Positions 19,179-28,504 of a stretch of 64,000 nt of DNA are shown here, one piece after another. Every line of letters starts with the position of its first letter. Within the stretch, counting starts at the first letter, position 1. Source of the stretch: Corynebacterium occultum (GTDB lineage Bacteria; Actinomycetota; Actinomycetes; Mycobacteriales; Mycobacteriaceae). Location of the stretch: assembly GCF_009734425.1 (NCBI RefSeq), contig NZ_CP046456.1:1-64000 (forward strand). Reading direction: 5' to 3'. The notes beneath the pieces were generated by a model, which was not told where the DNA came from, ran no database searches, and saw only the letters and a list, made by a program, of their open reading frames with translations. Both the position numbers and the translations under genes were made by a program.

Positions 19179-19953
19179 AGCGGACAACCTTCTGAAGTGC
19201 GGCGATAAGGTGATCAAGGATCAGGCCGGTTAGTCCGATGATCACAATGGCGACGACGATGGCATCAATGTCGAGGCGGTTCCACATATTCCACACGAAG
19301 AAGCCGATGCCTTGGCCACCGACGAGCATCTCTGCGGCGATGATCACCAACCACGAGGTGGACAGGGACAGGCGCAGACCGGTGATGATCCCAGGTAGTG
19401 CTGAGGGGAACATCACATAGACCACTTTTGACCACCAGGAGGTACCCAGTGTGGCGGTCAGATCCAGGTAGGTGGGATGAATATTGCGTACGGCATCAAT
19501 GGTGTTGACCAGGGTGGGCCACAATGCGGAGAGCACGATGACAAAGATGGCGGTGTTCTCGGCATCGCGCAGCAACGCCAGACCCAGCGGCAGCCACGCC
19601 AGCGGGGAGACCGGACGCAAGATCTGGACCATCGGATCCACCGCCCACCGCAGGGTGTCAGAACGGCCGAGGACAAAACCCAGCGGCACCGCGATCATCG
19701 TGGCGATGAGGAAACCGATAAGCACGCGTTTGAGGCTGGTGAGCAGGTGCCAGAAGATACCGACGCTGGCGGGGCCGTCTCGGTAGAAGGGATCGGAGAG
19801 CAGCTCGACGGCACGGGCGCCGGTGCGTTCCGGGGTGGGGGCGAGGTCGCTGAGCCAGCCGGAGGTGGCAGCGAGCTGCCACAGACCGAGGAAGGCGGCG
19901 AGCAGCATCACACCTAAGATGACCGCATTAAAGCGCTGGGGGGTTGATTTCAC
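19171..19953 (-). CDS. ABC transporter permease, nitrate/sulfonate/taurine type
   Basis: A 260-residue integral membrane protein with about six segments: one N-terminal helix (VILGVMLLAAFLGLWQL), then the BPD_transp_1 core with RPVSPLAWLPL and the EAA-like loop (TLGTSWWSKVVYVMFPSALPGIITGLR). It follows the binding-protein gene by 23 bases and overlaps the ATPase start. It is the SsuC/TauC/NrtB equivalent; the substrate is set by the binding protein. Confidence 0.9.
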   Translation of the reverse strand: MKSTPQRFNAVILGVMLLAAFLGLWQLAATSGWLSDLAPTPERTGARAVELLSDPFYRDGPASVGIFWHLLTSLKRVLIGFLIATMIAVPLGFVLGRSDTLRWAVDPMVQILRPVSPLAWLPLGLALLRDAENTAIFVIVLSALWPTLVNTIDAVRNIHPTYLDLTATLGTSWWSKVVYVMFPSALPGIITGLRLSLSTSWLVIIAAEMLVGGQGIGFFVWNMWNRLDIDAIVVAIVIIGLTGLILDHLIAALQKVVRYD

Positions 19954-19976
19954 TTCTGCGTCAGTTCCTTGGGTAG

Positions 19977-21131
19977 TTAAAGGGTGTAGGTGCGGGTCGG
20001 GTGGGCGGGGTCAAAGACCTCGCCGTTGATCTTTACCGGACGGCCAGTGGGCGGGGAGCCCGCTGGCAGCACCGAGGTGGCAGCCGCGATAATCGCGGCG
20101 TCGTCAAGCGGGAGGCTGGTGCCACTGCTGAGGTCCCAGCGCGCGATCTGAGCCGCCATCCACGTAATGGCGGTCGGGTCAGTCGGATCGCCAAAGGACA
20201 TCATCTCCGGATCTGTGACCTCTTCGTCATCCCAGTTCCGGTAATGTCCCGCCAGCGCCGGAGCCAGGAGCGCAACCGGCTGGTTGAGATACTTTTCGTG
20301 GGATAGGAGCTGGGCAGTTTCTTCGTGTCTGGCCGGATCGTTGACAATGCCCGCGGCCTCGTGGAGCGCACTGAGCAGCCGATCTGCGCTATCCGGATGA
20401 AAACTGCGCCAGTCCTTGGCCATTGCCACCGAGCAACAGGGATGCTTATCCCAGAGCTGCCTGGTGGGCAGGAAGATCCGGCCAGCCCCGGATTGTAGGG
20501 CGCGTTGGTTGAAGGGCTCTGGGCCGATGAAACCGTCAATGCCGCCGACCTCAAGTTGGGCCACCATGTCCGCCGGACGCAGCAGCCGCAATTCCACATC
20601 AGCCACCGGATCCACCCCACCGGAAACCAGATAGTCCCGCAGCAGCAGGGCATGAACCGAGTATTCGAAGGGGATGCCCAGCACCATGCCGCGCATATCG
20701 GTGGCCGACTGCACTCGGGGATGATGCTCGGTGGCCAGGGTAATGGCCTGGCCATTGGTATTCTGGGTGAAACTTAGCTCGGTCGGCCGCTGTCCGTTGG
20801 TGACCCCGGAATCAATGGCCACGGGCATGGGGGAGAGCATGTGTGCGATATTGAGCTCTCCGGTGGAATAGGCGCTCCACAGGTCTGACCAGCCAGCGTA
20901 CTTTTTCAAGGCCACACTGAGACCGTGCCGTTTAAAGACACCAGCGGCCTCGGCGATGAGCAGCGGGGAGGCGCAGGCGATGGGGACGTAGCCGATCATC
21001 AGTGGGTCCTCCGCGTTGCTTGGCGACACCCTGCGGGGGGCGGTGGAGCAGGCGCCCACTCCGAACATGACGGAACCCAGGGCAGTGGCGGAGGCGGCAC
21101 GCAAAAAGGTTCGTCGAGAGAGATGCGGCAT
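19977..21131 (-). CDS. Lipoprotein substrate-binding protein, NrtA/SsuA-like
   Basis: A 384-residue exported binding protein. The signal has a twin-arginine pattern (SRRTFLRAASA) and a lipobox (VGACS), so it is likely Tat-exported and lipid-anchored. The mature part starts LMIGYVPIACASPLLIAEAAGVF, a classic NMT1/NrtA opening. It heads an operon with permease and ATPase. Nitrate, sulfonate and taurine importers share this fold. The divergent OsmC-like and SfnB/DszC-like genes make an organosulfur compound more attractive than nitrate, but no nitrate or sulfur genes decide it. Confidence 0.85.
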   Translation of the reverse strand: MPHLSRRTFLRAASATALGSVMFGVGACSTAPRRVSPSNAEDPLMIGYVPIACASPLLIAEAAGVFKRHGLSVALKKYAGWSDLWSAYSTGELNIAHMLSPMPVAIDSGVTNGQRPTELSFTQNTNGQAITLATEHHPRVQSATDMRGMVLGIPFEYSVHALLLRDYLVSGGVDPVADVELRLLRPADMVAQLEVGGIDGFIGPEPFNQRALQSGAGRIFLPTRQLWDKHPCCSVAMAKDWRSFHPDSADRLLSALHEAAGIVNDPARHEETAQLLSHEKYLNQPVALLAPALAGHYRNWDDEEVTDPEMMSFGDPTDPTAITWMAAQIARWDLSSGTSLPLDDAAIIAAATSVLPAGSPPTGRPVKINGEVFDPAHPTRTYTL

Positions 21132-21391
21132 CGGTAACGGAATTCCTCGTTCCAGGGTAGAAAACTTGTTCGGGGGAATGGCAGACCGCTCGGTCTTGAA
21201 AGCTGTCTGGAAACTATAGCGATTTTCGCTGAGCTTCGTCCACTAGGCAGGTTATAGGGGTTATATTCCCAGGAATGTAAATGTATACCGCGTGGCCTGG
21301 GATTATATTCGGCTGGTAGACAGTGCGGTTCATGTCTGCCGGAAAACATGCTAGCGTCGGCTCTGTAAATGAAACATTTGAAGGAGATTGC
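21132..21391. promoter_or_regulatory. Divergent promoter region of ABC importer and osmC-like operon
   Basis: 260 bases between divergent starts. AT-rich imperfect repeats occur around 21245-21290 (GGTTATAGGGGTTATATTCCC). No recognised operator was found, although paired promoters here suggest co-regulation of importer and enzyme genes. Confidence 0.4.
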
Positions 21392-21940
21392 ATGTCTGAT
21401 CTGACCCCGAACCACATCGATGGGGAGGCCTTGGCCCCGATCGACGCCGATGCCCTGAAGGCACTGGCGCAGAAGAACATCGACAACCCGGAGGGTGGTC
21501 TCAAGAAGATCCGCACCCACACCGAGGCTGATGGCCATTTCCGCAACATCACCCAGGTTCGCGATCTGCCTCCGATCCTGGTTTCTGAGCCGCCGGCACT
21601 GCTTGGTGATAACTCCGCCGCGAACCCGACCGAGGTCGCCCAGGCCGCTCTGGCAGCCTGCATCTCTGTGGGTATTCAGGCTATTGCCACCCACCGCGGT
21701 GTGACCCTGACCAAGATCAACATCGACATTGTCTCTGACATTGACGTGTCTCCGACTTGGGGCACCGGCGACCTGGGCGAGCATAAGCGCCCTGGCGTCT
21801 CCAACGTTGAGGTTTCCATTGATCTCGAGGGTGATACCGACCGTGAAACTCTGGACCAGATCCAGAAGGATGCCATTGAGTGGTCCCCGGTTGTCAACAC
21901 CTACACCCGCCCGGCCAAGCTGACCTCCAAGCTGGTCTAG
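21392..21940 (+). CDS. OsmC-family protein
   Basis: A 182-residue OsmC/Ohr-fold protein from ATG 21392 with AAGGAG upstream. The family's central helix is visible as AAQAALAACISVGIQAIATHRG with its reactive-site Cys, followed by the beta strand INIDIVSDIDV. A second, C-terminal peroxidatic-type cysteine, usual in Ohr/OsmC peroxidases, is not obvious, so peroxide reduction is uncertain. Co-directional with the acyl-CoA-dehydrogenase-like gene 44 bases downstream. OsmC-like proteins near sulfur-scavenging genes are common, so a link to sulfur metabolism is a reasonable inference. Confidence 0.8.
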   Translation: MSDLTPNHIDGEALAPIDADALKALAQKNIDNPEGGLKKIRTHTEADGHFRNITQVRDLPPILVSEPPALLGDNSAANPTEVAQAALAACISVGIQAIATHRGVTLTKINIDIVSDIDVSPTWGTGDLGEHKRPGVSNVEVSIDLEGDTDRETLDQIQKDAIEWSPVVNTYTRPAKLTSKLV

Positions 21941-21984
21941 GCACTCTCCCTTTCACCTTCAGTCAATACTCATCCGGAAAGCAT

Positions 21985-23070
21985 ATGACCACCGTGACCC
22001 AACCTGTGACCACCACCGAATCCCTCATCCTCCCGGCAGTCGTGCGTGCAGAGATCGCCGCCAACGCCAAGTCGGTGGATAAGGGGGAGAAGGATGCCCG
22101 CTATGTGCTGAATTTGCTCGGTGATGCCGAACTGCTCAGCCTGGGGGCGCCGACCAACGAGAGTGGGAAGCTGCTGGAGATGGCACGGGTGGTCCGCGAG
22201 GTGTCCGCGGAGGATCTCTCCGCGGGCTTTACTCTCTGGGCTGACCGGATGACGCTGGAGTACCTCATGCAGGCCAGCACTGACTACTCCCTGGGTCTGG
22301 CGGAGCAGCTGCGCTCTGGCCAGCGCCCGGGAGTCACCGGAATGGCCGGTGCCTTCAAAGAGGCCGCCGGCTGCGGTGAAATCGATCTTTCGGCGTCTCG
22401 GGTTGAAGGCGGCTGGCTGATCAATGGCAAGCTGAACTGGGCTTCCAATCTTTATGAGGACGCAATTGTAGTCACCGCGGCCAAGGCTGCGGACGGCACC
22501 CGCTTCCTCTTCGCCTTCGAAGCCGGACACACCGGCGTGGAATTCGGCCAGCCTTTTGGATTGCTCGGACTCAATGCCACTGCCTCCGCTTGGGTGGGTT
22601 TTGACAGTGTCTTCATCCCGGATGTGCAGGTTCTCACCGAGGACTTCACTAACTTCATCAAGACTGTGCGCCCCACGTTCGTGGTGCTGCAGACTGCCGA
22701 GTGTATCGGTGTGGCCGAAGCTGCCCTGGCTTCCGGAGCGAAACGACTCACCGGAGTCAATGAGAGTTTCAGTCAGGACCACCAGCAGGCGGCCGCCCGT
22801 GTCGCAGATGTGATAACCCGCCAGGAGGAGATCATCTCTCGGATCGGAAATGACCAGGTCAGCTCAGTGGAGCTGCTGGAGCTGCGTCTCGATGCCGCCG
22901 AGGTCGCCGTTGCGACAGCCAATATCGAGGTTCGTGTCGCTGGTGGCGCAGGCTATGCCAAGTCGTCACCGGCCTCCCGTCGTTTCCGCGAAGCGGCCTT
23001 CATTCCGGTTCAATCTCCCTCAGAAGGGCAGCTGCGTTGGGAGCTCGCGCGCGCGCGTGAAAACGCTTGA
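21985..23070 (+). CDS. Acyl-CoA-dehydrogenase-fold flavoprotein (SfnB/DszC-like)
   Basis: A 361-residue flavoprotein from ATG 21985. It has the helical N-domain (EVSAEDLSAGFTLWADRM), the beta-domain (GWLINGKLNWASNLYEDAIVV, then a FAFEAGHTGVEFGQP strand) and a C-terminal helical bundle with AGGAGYAKSSPASRRFREA. The usual catalytic Glu of true acyl-CoA dehydrogenases is not evident. The pattern fits reduced-flavin-dependent monooxygenases of the SfnB/DszC group. With the OsmC-like gene and the divergent importer it suggests import and oxidative desulfurisation of an organosulfur compound. It ends about 40 bases before the first IS3 element. Confidence 0.72.
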   Translation: MTTVTQPVTTTESLILPAVVRAEIAANAKSVDKGEKDARYVLNLLGDAELLSLGAPTNESGKLLEMARVVREVSAEDLSAGFTLWADRMTLEYLMQASTDYSLGLAEQLRSGQRPGVTGMAGAFKEAAGCGEIDLSASRVEGGWLINGKLNWASNLYEDAIVVTAAKAADGTRFLFAFEAGHTGVEFGQPFGLLGLNATASAWVGFDSVFIPDVQVLTEDFTNFIKTVRPTFVVLQTAECIGVAEAALASGAKRLTGVNESFSQDHQQAAARVADVITRQEEIISRIGNDQVSSVELLELRLDAAEVAVATANIEVRVAGGAGYAKSSPASRRFREAAFIPVQSPSEGQLRWELARARENA

Positions 23071-23145
23071 CAGTGCTGACAGCTATACACGTATAACTTG
23101 GAGCCGACGGGCCCGACCCCCGGAAAGTGGACACAGGGGATTTAA

Positions 23146-23979
23146 TCAGGAAGCAAATCTCAGAATAGCAGGACAGCGTTCCTCGAATACGGTTGGCGCG
23201 AGATATTTACACCAGGAATGTCTCCGGGTGGTGTTATACCTGGTACACCAGCGAAACACCTCCTGACGACACAGCAACTGATTCGCAAAGGTCTTGGAAT
23301 CTTGAAGGACTTCCCGCTTCAGCGCGGCATTAAACGACTCCGCCAAGGCGTTGTCAGCACTGGTCCCGATTGATCCCATCGACTGCCTGATTCCCAGCTC
23401 GGTGCAGGTGCCCTGGAACCCGTGAGAGGTGTACACGCTCCCGTGGGCGGAATGGAACACCGCATCTTTCAGGCTGCCGCGCTGGCCCTTGGCCATGAGC
23501 AGGGCATCCTGCACCAGGGAGGTGCGCATGTGATCAGCGATCGCGAAGCCCACCAGCCGGCGAGAATAGCAATCGATTACCGTGGCCAGGTACATATTCG
23601 ACCCATCCGCAATCGGCAAATAGGTGATGTCTCCGACGTAAGTTCGGTTCGGCTTATCAGCGGTGAACTTACGGCCGACAAGGTCAGGGAACACCGTCTT
23701 GGTTTTGTCGGACACGGTGGTGGTGACCTTGCGTTTCTTCGAGTACCCAAACAGCTTCAGCGAGCGCATGATCCTCGCGACCCGCTTATGGTTGACCGGT
23801 GATCCAACTGGATCGTCGTTGAGTTCCGCGGCAATGCGTTTGGCCCCGTAACAACCGCGTTCTGCAGCAAACACGGTCTTGATCCGGGCTCCGAGAACGG
23901 CATCGCCCAGCAGGCGTTTCTTCCTGGTAGAGGCAGTGTTTTTCCATTTATAGTACGAGGACCTGTTGAGTTTGAGCAC
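23146..23979 (-). CDS. IS3 element 1 orfB (transposase catalytic part) with Asp-to-Ala change
   Basis: A DDE transposase of the rve type: helical start (VKQLCTVLKLNRSSYYKW), first Asp in YVGDITYLPI, last Glu in ADNALAESFNAALKRE. The second Asp, normally in HSDHGSVYTS, is replaced by Ala: HSAHGSVYTS near 23450 (GCC instead of GAC). Loss of this metal ligand should abolish catalysis. The frame is open upstream of ATG 23979 as RFVDDARHDHS, so natural expression probably uses a frameshift from orfA. Confidence 0.82.
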   Translation of the reverse strand: MLKLNRSSYYKWKNTASTRKKRLLGDAVLGARIKTVFAAERGCYGAKRIAAELNDDPVGSPVNHKRVARIMRSLKLFGYSKKRKVTTTVSDKTKTVFPDLVGRKFTADKPNRTYVGDITYLPIADGSNMYLATVIDCYSRRLVGFAIADHMRTSLVQDALLMAKGQRGSLKDAVFHSAHGSVYTSHGFQGTCTELGIRQSMGSIGTSADNALAESFNAALKREVLQDSKTFANQLLCRQEVFRWCTRYNTTRRHSWCKYLAPTVFEERCPAILRFAS

Positions 23980-23999
23980 CGTGCATAACTGCTTGACCG

Positions 24000-24351
24000 A
24001 GTGGTCGTGTCGGGCGTCGTCAACGAACCTTCAAGCGGATCACCAGGTCGTCTCTTGCCGGGAAAATATTTAGCCGCTTTCCGTAGAATGTCGCGCTCTT
24101 CCCGCAGGCGGGCGTTTTCCCGTTCCAGTTGGCGGATCCGCTCGGCTTCTGTCACCGAGGTCGACGAGGGTGAATCCGCGGTGGTGATGTTGGTGCGGGC
24201 TCCGGTGCCGTATTTTTTGAGCCAGTTCTGAAAGGTGTTGCGGTTGACTCCGAGGTCGTTGGCGATGGTCTGGATCGACGCGCCTGTGGAGTTCTCGTAG
24301 AGCGCGACGGCGTCGCGCTTGAACTCCTTAAGAATAGGTCTTGCTTGGCAT
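24000..24351 (-). pseudogene. IS3 element 1 orfA, frameshifted near its start
   Basis: ATG 24351 encodes MPSKTYS then a stop. One base out of frame, EFKRDAVALYENSTGAS continues with a proper helix-turn-helix and the leucine-zipper-like stretch RIRQLERENARLREERDILRK. One inserted or deleted base near 24328 explains the break. Confidence 0.75.
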
Positions 24352-24375
24352 GGTGGCAGAGTACCTTTCCCAGCA

Positions 24376-25330
24376 TCATGCTGGTGTCAGCGTCCACCAA
24401 ACACGGGTTAGGTCCAGTCCCTGGTTATTACTGTGAGGCCGGCGCCGGTTGTACCATCCCTCGATATAGTCCATCACCGCGGTCCGGGCTGACAGGTGAT
24501 TCTTAAAGTCATAATGGTGATACATTTCGGTCTTTAGGTGAGAGAAGAAATTCTCCGCCACTGCGTTATCCCAGCACACCCCAGTCACTCCCATCGACTG
24601 GGTGATCTTATTGCCCGCACACCACGTCTGAAATTCCCCGGAAGTGTATTGAGATCCTCTATCCGAGTGAAAAATTGCACCCTCGGGATGAAGACGCCCA
24701 TGATCACGGGCCATGGCCAACGCATTGATAATCAACGGTGTGCGCATATTGGAATCCATCGACCACCCCACCACCATCCGCGTGGCCAAATCGATCACGG
24801 TAGCCAAGTACAACCAACCCGAGCCTGTCTTTAAGTACGTGATGTCACCAACAAGCCTGGTCCCAGGCACGGTAGCGATAAAGTCTCGTTTCCCGTGGCT
24901 GTCGAGCATATGGTTGTTGATGTGCTCGGTGCGGGCCGCAGGATCATTGACCGTGGTGTTTTTCCAGGCACGCATCGCCCCTGGCACGCAGTCCTAATTC
25001 GTTCATAATTGCCCCCGCGGTCCCAATGGACACTTTGACACCTCGTTGGTTGAGCAACGTGGTCAGCTGATCCCTGCCAGCCATGTGGTTACTGTTTTCA
25101 AACTCCTGGGCGACCTCGTCCTTGAGCTTTAAATGCCGCGTAGCTGTGGGAGTCAGGCCCCCAGGCTTAGCCCAGCGGTAATACGATGCCCGGGATACAC
25201 CCAACTTCCTGCACATCCATGTAATAGGAAAGACGGCCTTCTCCTGCTCGATGAACGCATAGAAATGCATCTCACAGGTGCTTCGCGGCAAAGAAGGCGC
25301 TGGCTTTTCCCCAGAACTCATTTTCTCGTT
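24376..25330 (-). pseudogene. IS3 element 2 orfB, frameshifted
   Basis: The N-terminal part encodes FPITWMCRKLGVSRASYYRW and continues to MNELGLRARG near 24975. The DDE domain (GDITYLKTGSGWLYLATV, FHSDRGSQYTS, DNAVAENFFSHLKTEM) is one frame over, beginning at RAWKNTTVNDPAARTEH. The shift falls at a run of four G (minus strand) near 24978. All three catalytic acids are present, so only the frameshift disables it. Confidence 0.78.
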
Positions 25331-25438
25331 TCAACGCAGCTTTTTCTGCCTGCAGGGCCTTGTATTTCGCCCATTCAACTGGGCCTGGTTCATCCACACC
25401 AGCATCAGGGTGTTCAGTTTTCCAGGCTCTCACCCACG
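25275..25438 (-). pseudogene. IS3 element 2 orfA, 3' part
   Basis: Encodes VRAWKTEHPDAGV to ENEFWGKASAFFAAKHL, the zipper end of an IS3 OrfA. Its 5' part is at 28089-28217 on the far side of the IS21-family insertion. Confidence 0.8.
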
Positions 25439-25559
25439 TGCCAGGAGCGGGTTTGTGGTCGGGGTTCTCCGATGAGGTGGTAGGGCCTGTGTCCGCGCAC
25501 ATGGTAGGGGCCGACATCGTGACTGATGCCGGCCCCAGTTGTACTCGCGACGGGATTAC

Positions 25560-26330
25560 TTAGCTGTCGTGGTCGAGGTCCTCCTGGTGCTTCTTCGCCA
25601 GGTGACGGCGCATGTCGTAGTCACCGATCTGAATACGGCGACCGTTGTTGAGCCGGCTGACCAACGAATCAGCCCCGACCCGGTTGGGTAGTACCTCCAC
25701 CCAGTACGCGGCTGACGACTGTGAAGAAATGATCGTCGGGAGTCTGCCGTCCCGGTCGATTACGATTTTGGTCAGGTCTTCTTGCCCGCGTTGGTCAATG
25801 CTCAAGGTGAGAAAGTCGTCGATGATGAGGACATCGACATTCATCAACTTTTTCATCGCATCGGCATATCCCGGATCCGTCGGCGAGTGGACCGCCAGCT
25901 TTGCCACCAGCTGATCCAGCCGGTAGTACGCCACTGAAAACCCGGCCTGACAGGCAGCGATCCCGATGGCGCAGGCAATGTAGGTCTTGCCGGCGCCGGC
26001 GGGCGCGAATAGGTGCACATTCGTCGGATTCTCCCGCCAGTTGGTCGCGGCGACGCGCTTGAGCTGGCGTTCATTGATGCCTCGCTCTGCCGCGTTGACC
26101 AACTCACCCAGACTGGCCTGCGGATAACGGAAATGCGCCTGCGTGATGGCTGTGGCGATGTTGCGTTCACGTCGCTGGGCGTCGGTGGCGTCCACGGCAC
26201 GCAGGAAAATCTCTTCGGGCAAGGCGTCGGCGTGCTCGTCGCTGGTGACCAGGTCGAAGAAGTTCTCCGCGAACCGCGACAGACGCAGCGACCGGAGTTT
26301 TCTACGGGTCGTCTCATCGATATCGATCAT
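25560..26330 (-). CDS. istB: IstB-type AAA+ ATPase of the IS21-family element
   Basis: A 256-residue transposition helper ATPase that remodels target DNA for IstA. Walker A is APAGAGKTYIA, Walker B is VDVLIIDDFL, and sensor-like SSQSS follows. The N-terminal helical domain matches IstB. It starts just after the istA stop. The frame is intact. Confidence 0.88.
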   Translation of the reverse strand: MIDIDETTRRKLRSLRLSRFAENFFDLVTSDEHADALPEEIFLRAVDATDAQRRERNIATAITQAHFRYPQASLGELVNAAERGINERQLKRVAATNWRENPTNVHLFAPAGAGKTYIACAIGIAACQAGFSVAYYRLDQLVAKLAVHSPTDPGYADAMKKLMNVDVLIIDDFLTLSIDQRGQEDLTKIVIDRDGRLPTIISSQSSAAYWVEVLPNRVGADSLVSRLNNGRRIQIGDYDMRRHLAKKHQEDLDHDS

Positions 26331-26333
26331 GAG

Positions 26334-27933
26334 CTACTTGCCCTCCTGATCATCATCGAAATGACTGGTTGGGCGGATAAACACTGCATCAGACAACCGG
26401 GACAGATCCACCTGCCGCGGTAAGCCGGGTGTCGGTTGCGCCGTCGTGGTGGGCCGGGCGTGGGCGATGTCGGCCTGGAGTCGTTTGAGTACCGACATCG
26501 TCGGCGCCAGCTGCTTGTCCAGCAGCTGCGCACAGGCCGGTTCCAGGGTGGTCTTGTCGTGCTTGCGGCCGAGGTTGGCCAGGATGTTGCGTGACAGCGT
26601 CAGTCCCCGGGGCACACTCGCTCGGTTGCGGTCCAGGATCATGGTGATCACCGTGATCGTTGCTGGCCCGAAGGATCCTGCCCACGCCAGGAGCTCATCA
26701 CGGGTGAGCACGTTGTGGGCGTCGGTGTCCCCGGATGGGCCGTGGGTGACATCGGTGCTGTAGCGGTAGCGGAACCCGTGCATGCGGGTGTGTTCTGCCA
26801 CGAGCCGGTCACCGTCGAAGATGCTGACCAGATCTGTGGTCAGCCGTGCCCGCAGAGTCTTGCCCACCAGCGCAAACGGCACCGAGTAGTACTGGTAATC
26901 GCAGCTGATATGCCAGTTGCGGTCGACTTTCGCACTGCGCCAGGACACCTCTGTAAACGCCATACGGGGAAGATCACGCATCATCGGCGCTTCATCCTCG
27001 TTGAAGCGCTGTCGGCGGGTGGACCCGTCCGGGCGGGTCATGACGTCGTTGATGTCTGCCAGGCGCTCGGCGATGGCTTCGTTGAGCTCGTCCAGAGTGT
27101 AGAACTGTTCACCGTGGAAGTAACCCAGGATGCGGGTGTAAGCGATCTGCACGGCCCGTTCCACCGCGGCCTTGTCCCTCGGCTTGGCGGGTCTGGTTGG
27201 GACGACTGTGATGTCGTAGTAGTCGGCGAAGTCCGCGTACCGGCTGGTGGTCGCCCGGTAGGAGGAGTTCTTCTTCGGCTGGTAGGTCGCCGTCGACGCG
27301 TTGTCGGGGACGATGACCGCGGGTAGTTTGCCGAGGTAGTTCAGAGCCTTAACGTGGCAGTCGATCCAGGCGCCCATCTTTTCGTTCGCGGCTGCGACCG
27401 TGAACATCAATCCTAAGTCAGGGGCACACGCCGATGAACAGGGACGCTTTGAACCCCACCCGGCCGGTGGCCTGGTCGTAGATGGTGATCTTGTCGCCGG
27501 CCCAGTCGACGTAGAATTCCTGCCCGGGCTCGTGTTCGACGACATCGACGAGGTCGTTGGCCTTCAGATACTCGGCCAGACCGTCGCAGAACTGGGAGTA
27601 CTGATACTTCAACAGGCCATCAGCACTGGGGGCGGCCAGGTAGTCCATCCACAGCTTGTGCCTGGTCAGATGCTTGTCATCGGTGAGCTTTTTAGCCAGT
27701 GCCTGGAAGTTCGGCTGGTCGTAGCTCATCGATCGTCGGCCGCGTTGGTCGGTGAAGGTCTCATCGAAAAACGCCGGCGGCAGCTGGGTGAAGCTGTCTG
27801 GGGTGATGTTGTGGTCGTCGATGACGGTCTGGACGCGGGCGATGTCCCGATTCGAGCAGCCCAGAGCTGCTGCGATGTAGGAGTAGCTGCGGTTGTTCAG
27901 GCGTAGGGCCATGATCTCTTTGAATTGAGCCAT
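26334..27933 (-). pseudogene. istA: istA-type transposase, frameshifted
   Basis: From ATG 27933 the protein starts MAQFKEIMALRLNNRSYSYI (helix-turn-helix) and runs into the first catalytic region (EFYVDWAGDKITIYD). It meets a stop after LFIGVCP near 27419. One frame over it continues DLGLMFTVAAANEKMGAW through the second acidic block (AVIVPDNAS) and DKAAVERAVQ to the stop at 26334. A single-base shift in a CCCC run near 27422 explains this. The element probably cannot move by itself. Confidence 0.85.
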
Positions 27934-28088
27934 GGGAGGTGTCTCCTTGGTGTGAAACCGTGTCGCAGCCCTGCGAGTTGCAGGCACTGCCACCAAGAAG
28001 ATTCCCGCAAAAGCACCGGCGCTACCGGGTATGTGGAAAGGGCCTACCAACTACGCGGACCTCCCCGACCAACAACCCCGAAATGGCA

Positions 28089-28217
28089 CCACGCACCCAG
28101 TGTTCCTTCTTTGATGCCTAACTCGGTGGCCACTTCTTTGATGGAGCGCCCAGATGACACGACGAGTTGCACAGCTCCTGCTTTGAACTCTTCGGTGAAG
28201 ATGCGGCGATTCGACAT
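28089..28217 (-). pseudogene. IS3 element 2 orfA, 5' part
   Basis: Encodes MSNRRIFTEEFKAGAVQLVV up to EGTLGAW, the helix-turn-helix start of an IS3 OrfA, cut exactly at the IS21-family boundary. Confidence 0.82.
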
Positions 28218-28268
28218 GGCACTAATTCTCCTAGACCCTGTCTCAAATCACCATACGGGCGCAGTTCA

Positions 28269-28424
28269 TGGGGTCGGCTACCGGCAGTTACAGATACACC
28301 ACGCTACGGGACGTAACCAAGCAACCGGTGGTGGCTCAACCGCCGAAGGAGGTTACGTTCAATATCACCAACACCCCCGAGGATATTTCCAATCGGACTG
28401 TTATGCAGTCAGCGATTGTTAGTT
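28269..28424 (+). pseudogene. Gene scrap, possibly from a phage tail protein
   Basis: The frame is open from the IS3 edge (QITIRAQFMGSATGSY) and ends NRTVMQSAIVS at a stop. The ending EVTFNITNTPEDISNRT loosely resembles the C-terminus of phage tape-measure proteins. It is probably the 3' end of a gene cut by the IS3 element. The identity is a guess. Confidence 0.3.
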
Positions 28425-28504
28425 AACCCCAGTTTTACCCCACCCGTTTACCCCCGCATTTCACAACTAATTGACAGCGAGCGGGGGTTGTTGACTGTCT
28501 AACC

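Larger units (their letters stand above)
23108..24375 (-). mobile_element. IS3-family element 1
   Basis: A minus-strand IS3-type element. The lower end reads GACCCCCGGAAAGTGGACAC and the upper end, on the other strand, GGGAAAGGTACTCTGCC, so GGAAAG is shared near both tips. It has orfA and orfB in the usual overlapping arrangement. orfA is frameshifted and orfB has lost a catalytic aspartate, so it is probably immobile. Exact ends are approximate. Confidence 0.75.
25439..28088 (-). mobile_element. IS21-family element (2650 bp) with ends and target duplication visible
   Basis: The ends are imperfect inverted repeats: the lower end starts TGCCAGGAGCGGGTTTGTGG and the upper end, read on the minus strand, starts TGCCATTTCGGGGTTGTTGG; both continue into TCGGGG. 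CCACG occurs directly outside both ends (25434-25438 and 28089-28093), a 5-bp target duplication. It carries istA (frameshifted) and istB in the usual order. Confidence 0.88.
24376..28247 (-). mobile_element. IS3-family element 2, split by an IS21-family insertion
   Basis: The second minus-strand IS3 element abuts the first. orfB remains at the lower end, and orfA is divided: its first 43 codons are at 28089-28217 and the rest lies below 25438. The ends resemble one another (TGTCAGCGTCCACC at about 24383 and, on the other strand, TGAGACAGGGTCTAGG at about 28243). Removing 25439-28088 and one copy of CCACG restores a continuous orfA reading frame. Confidence 0.8.

Noticed and set aside
21970..22782. 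Minus-strand open frame of 270 codons
   Set aside because: Antisense to the acyl-CoA-dehydrogenase-fold gene; no domain.
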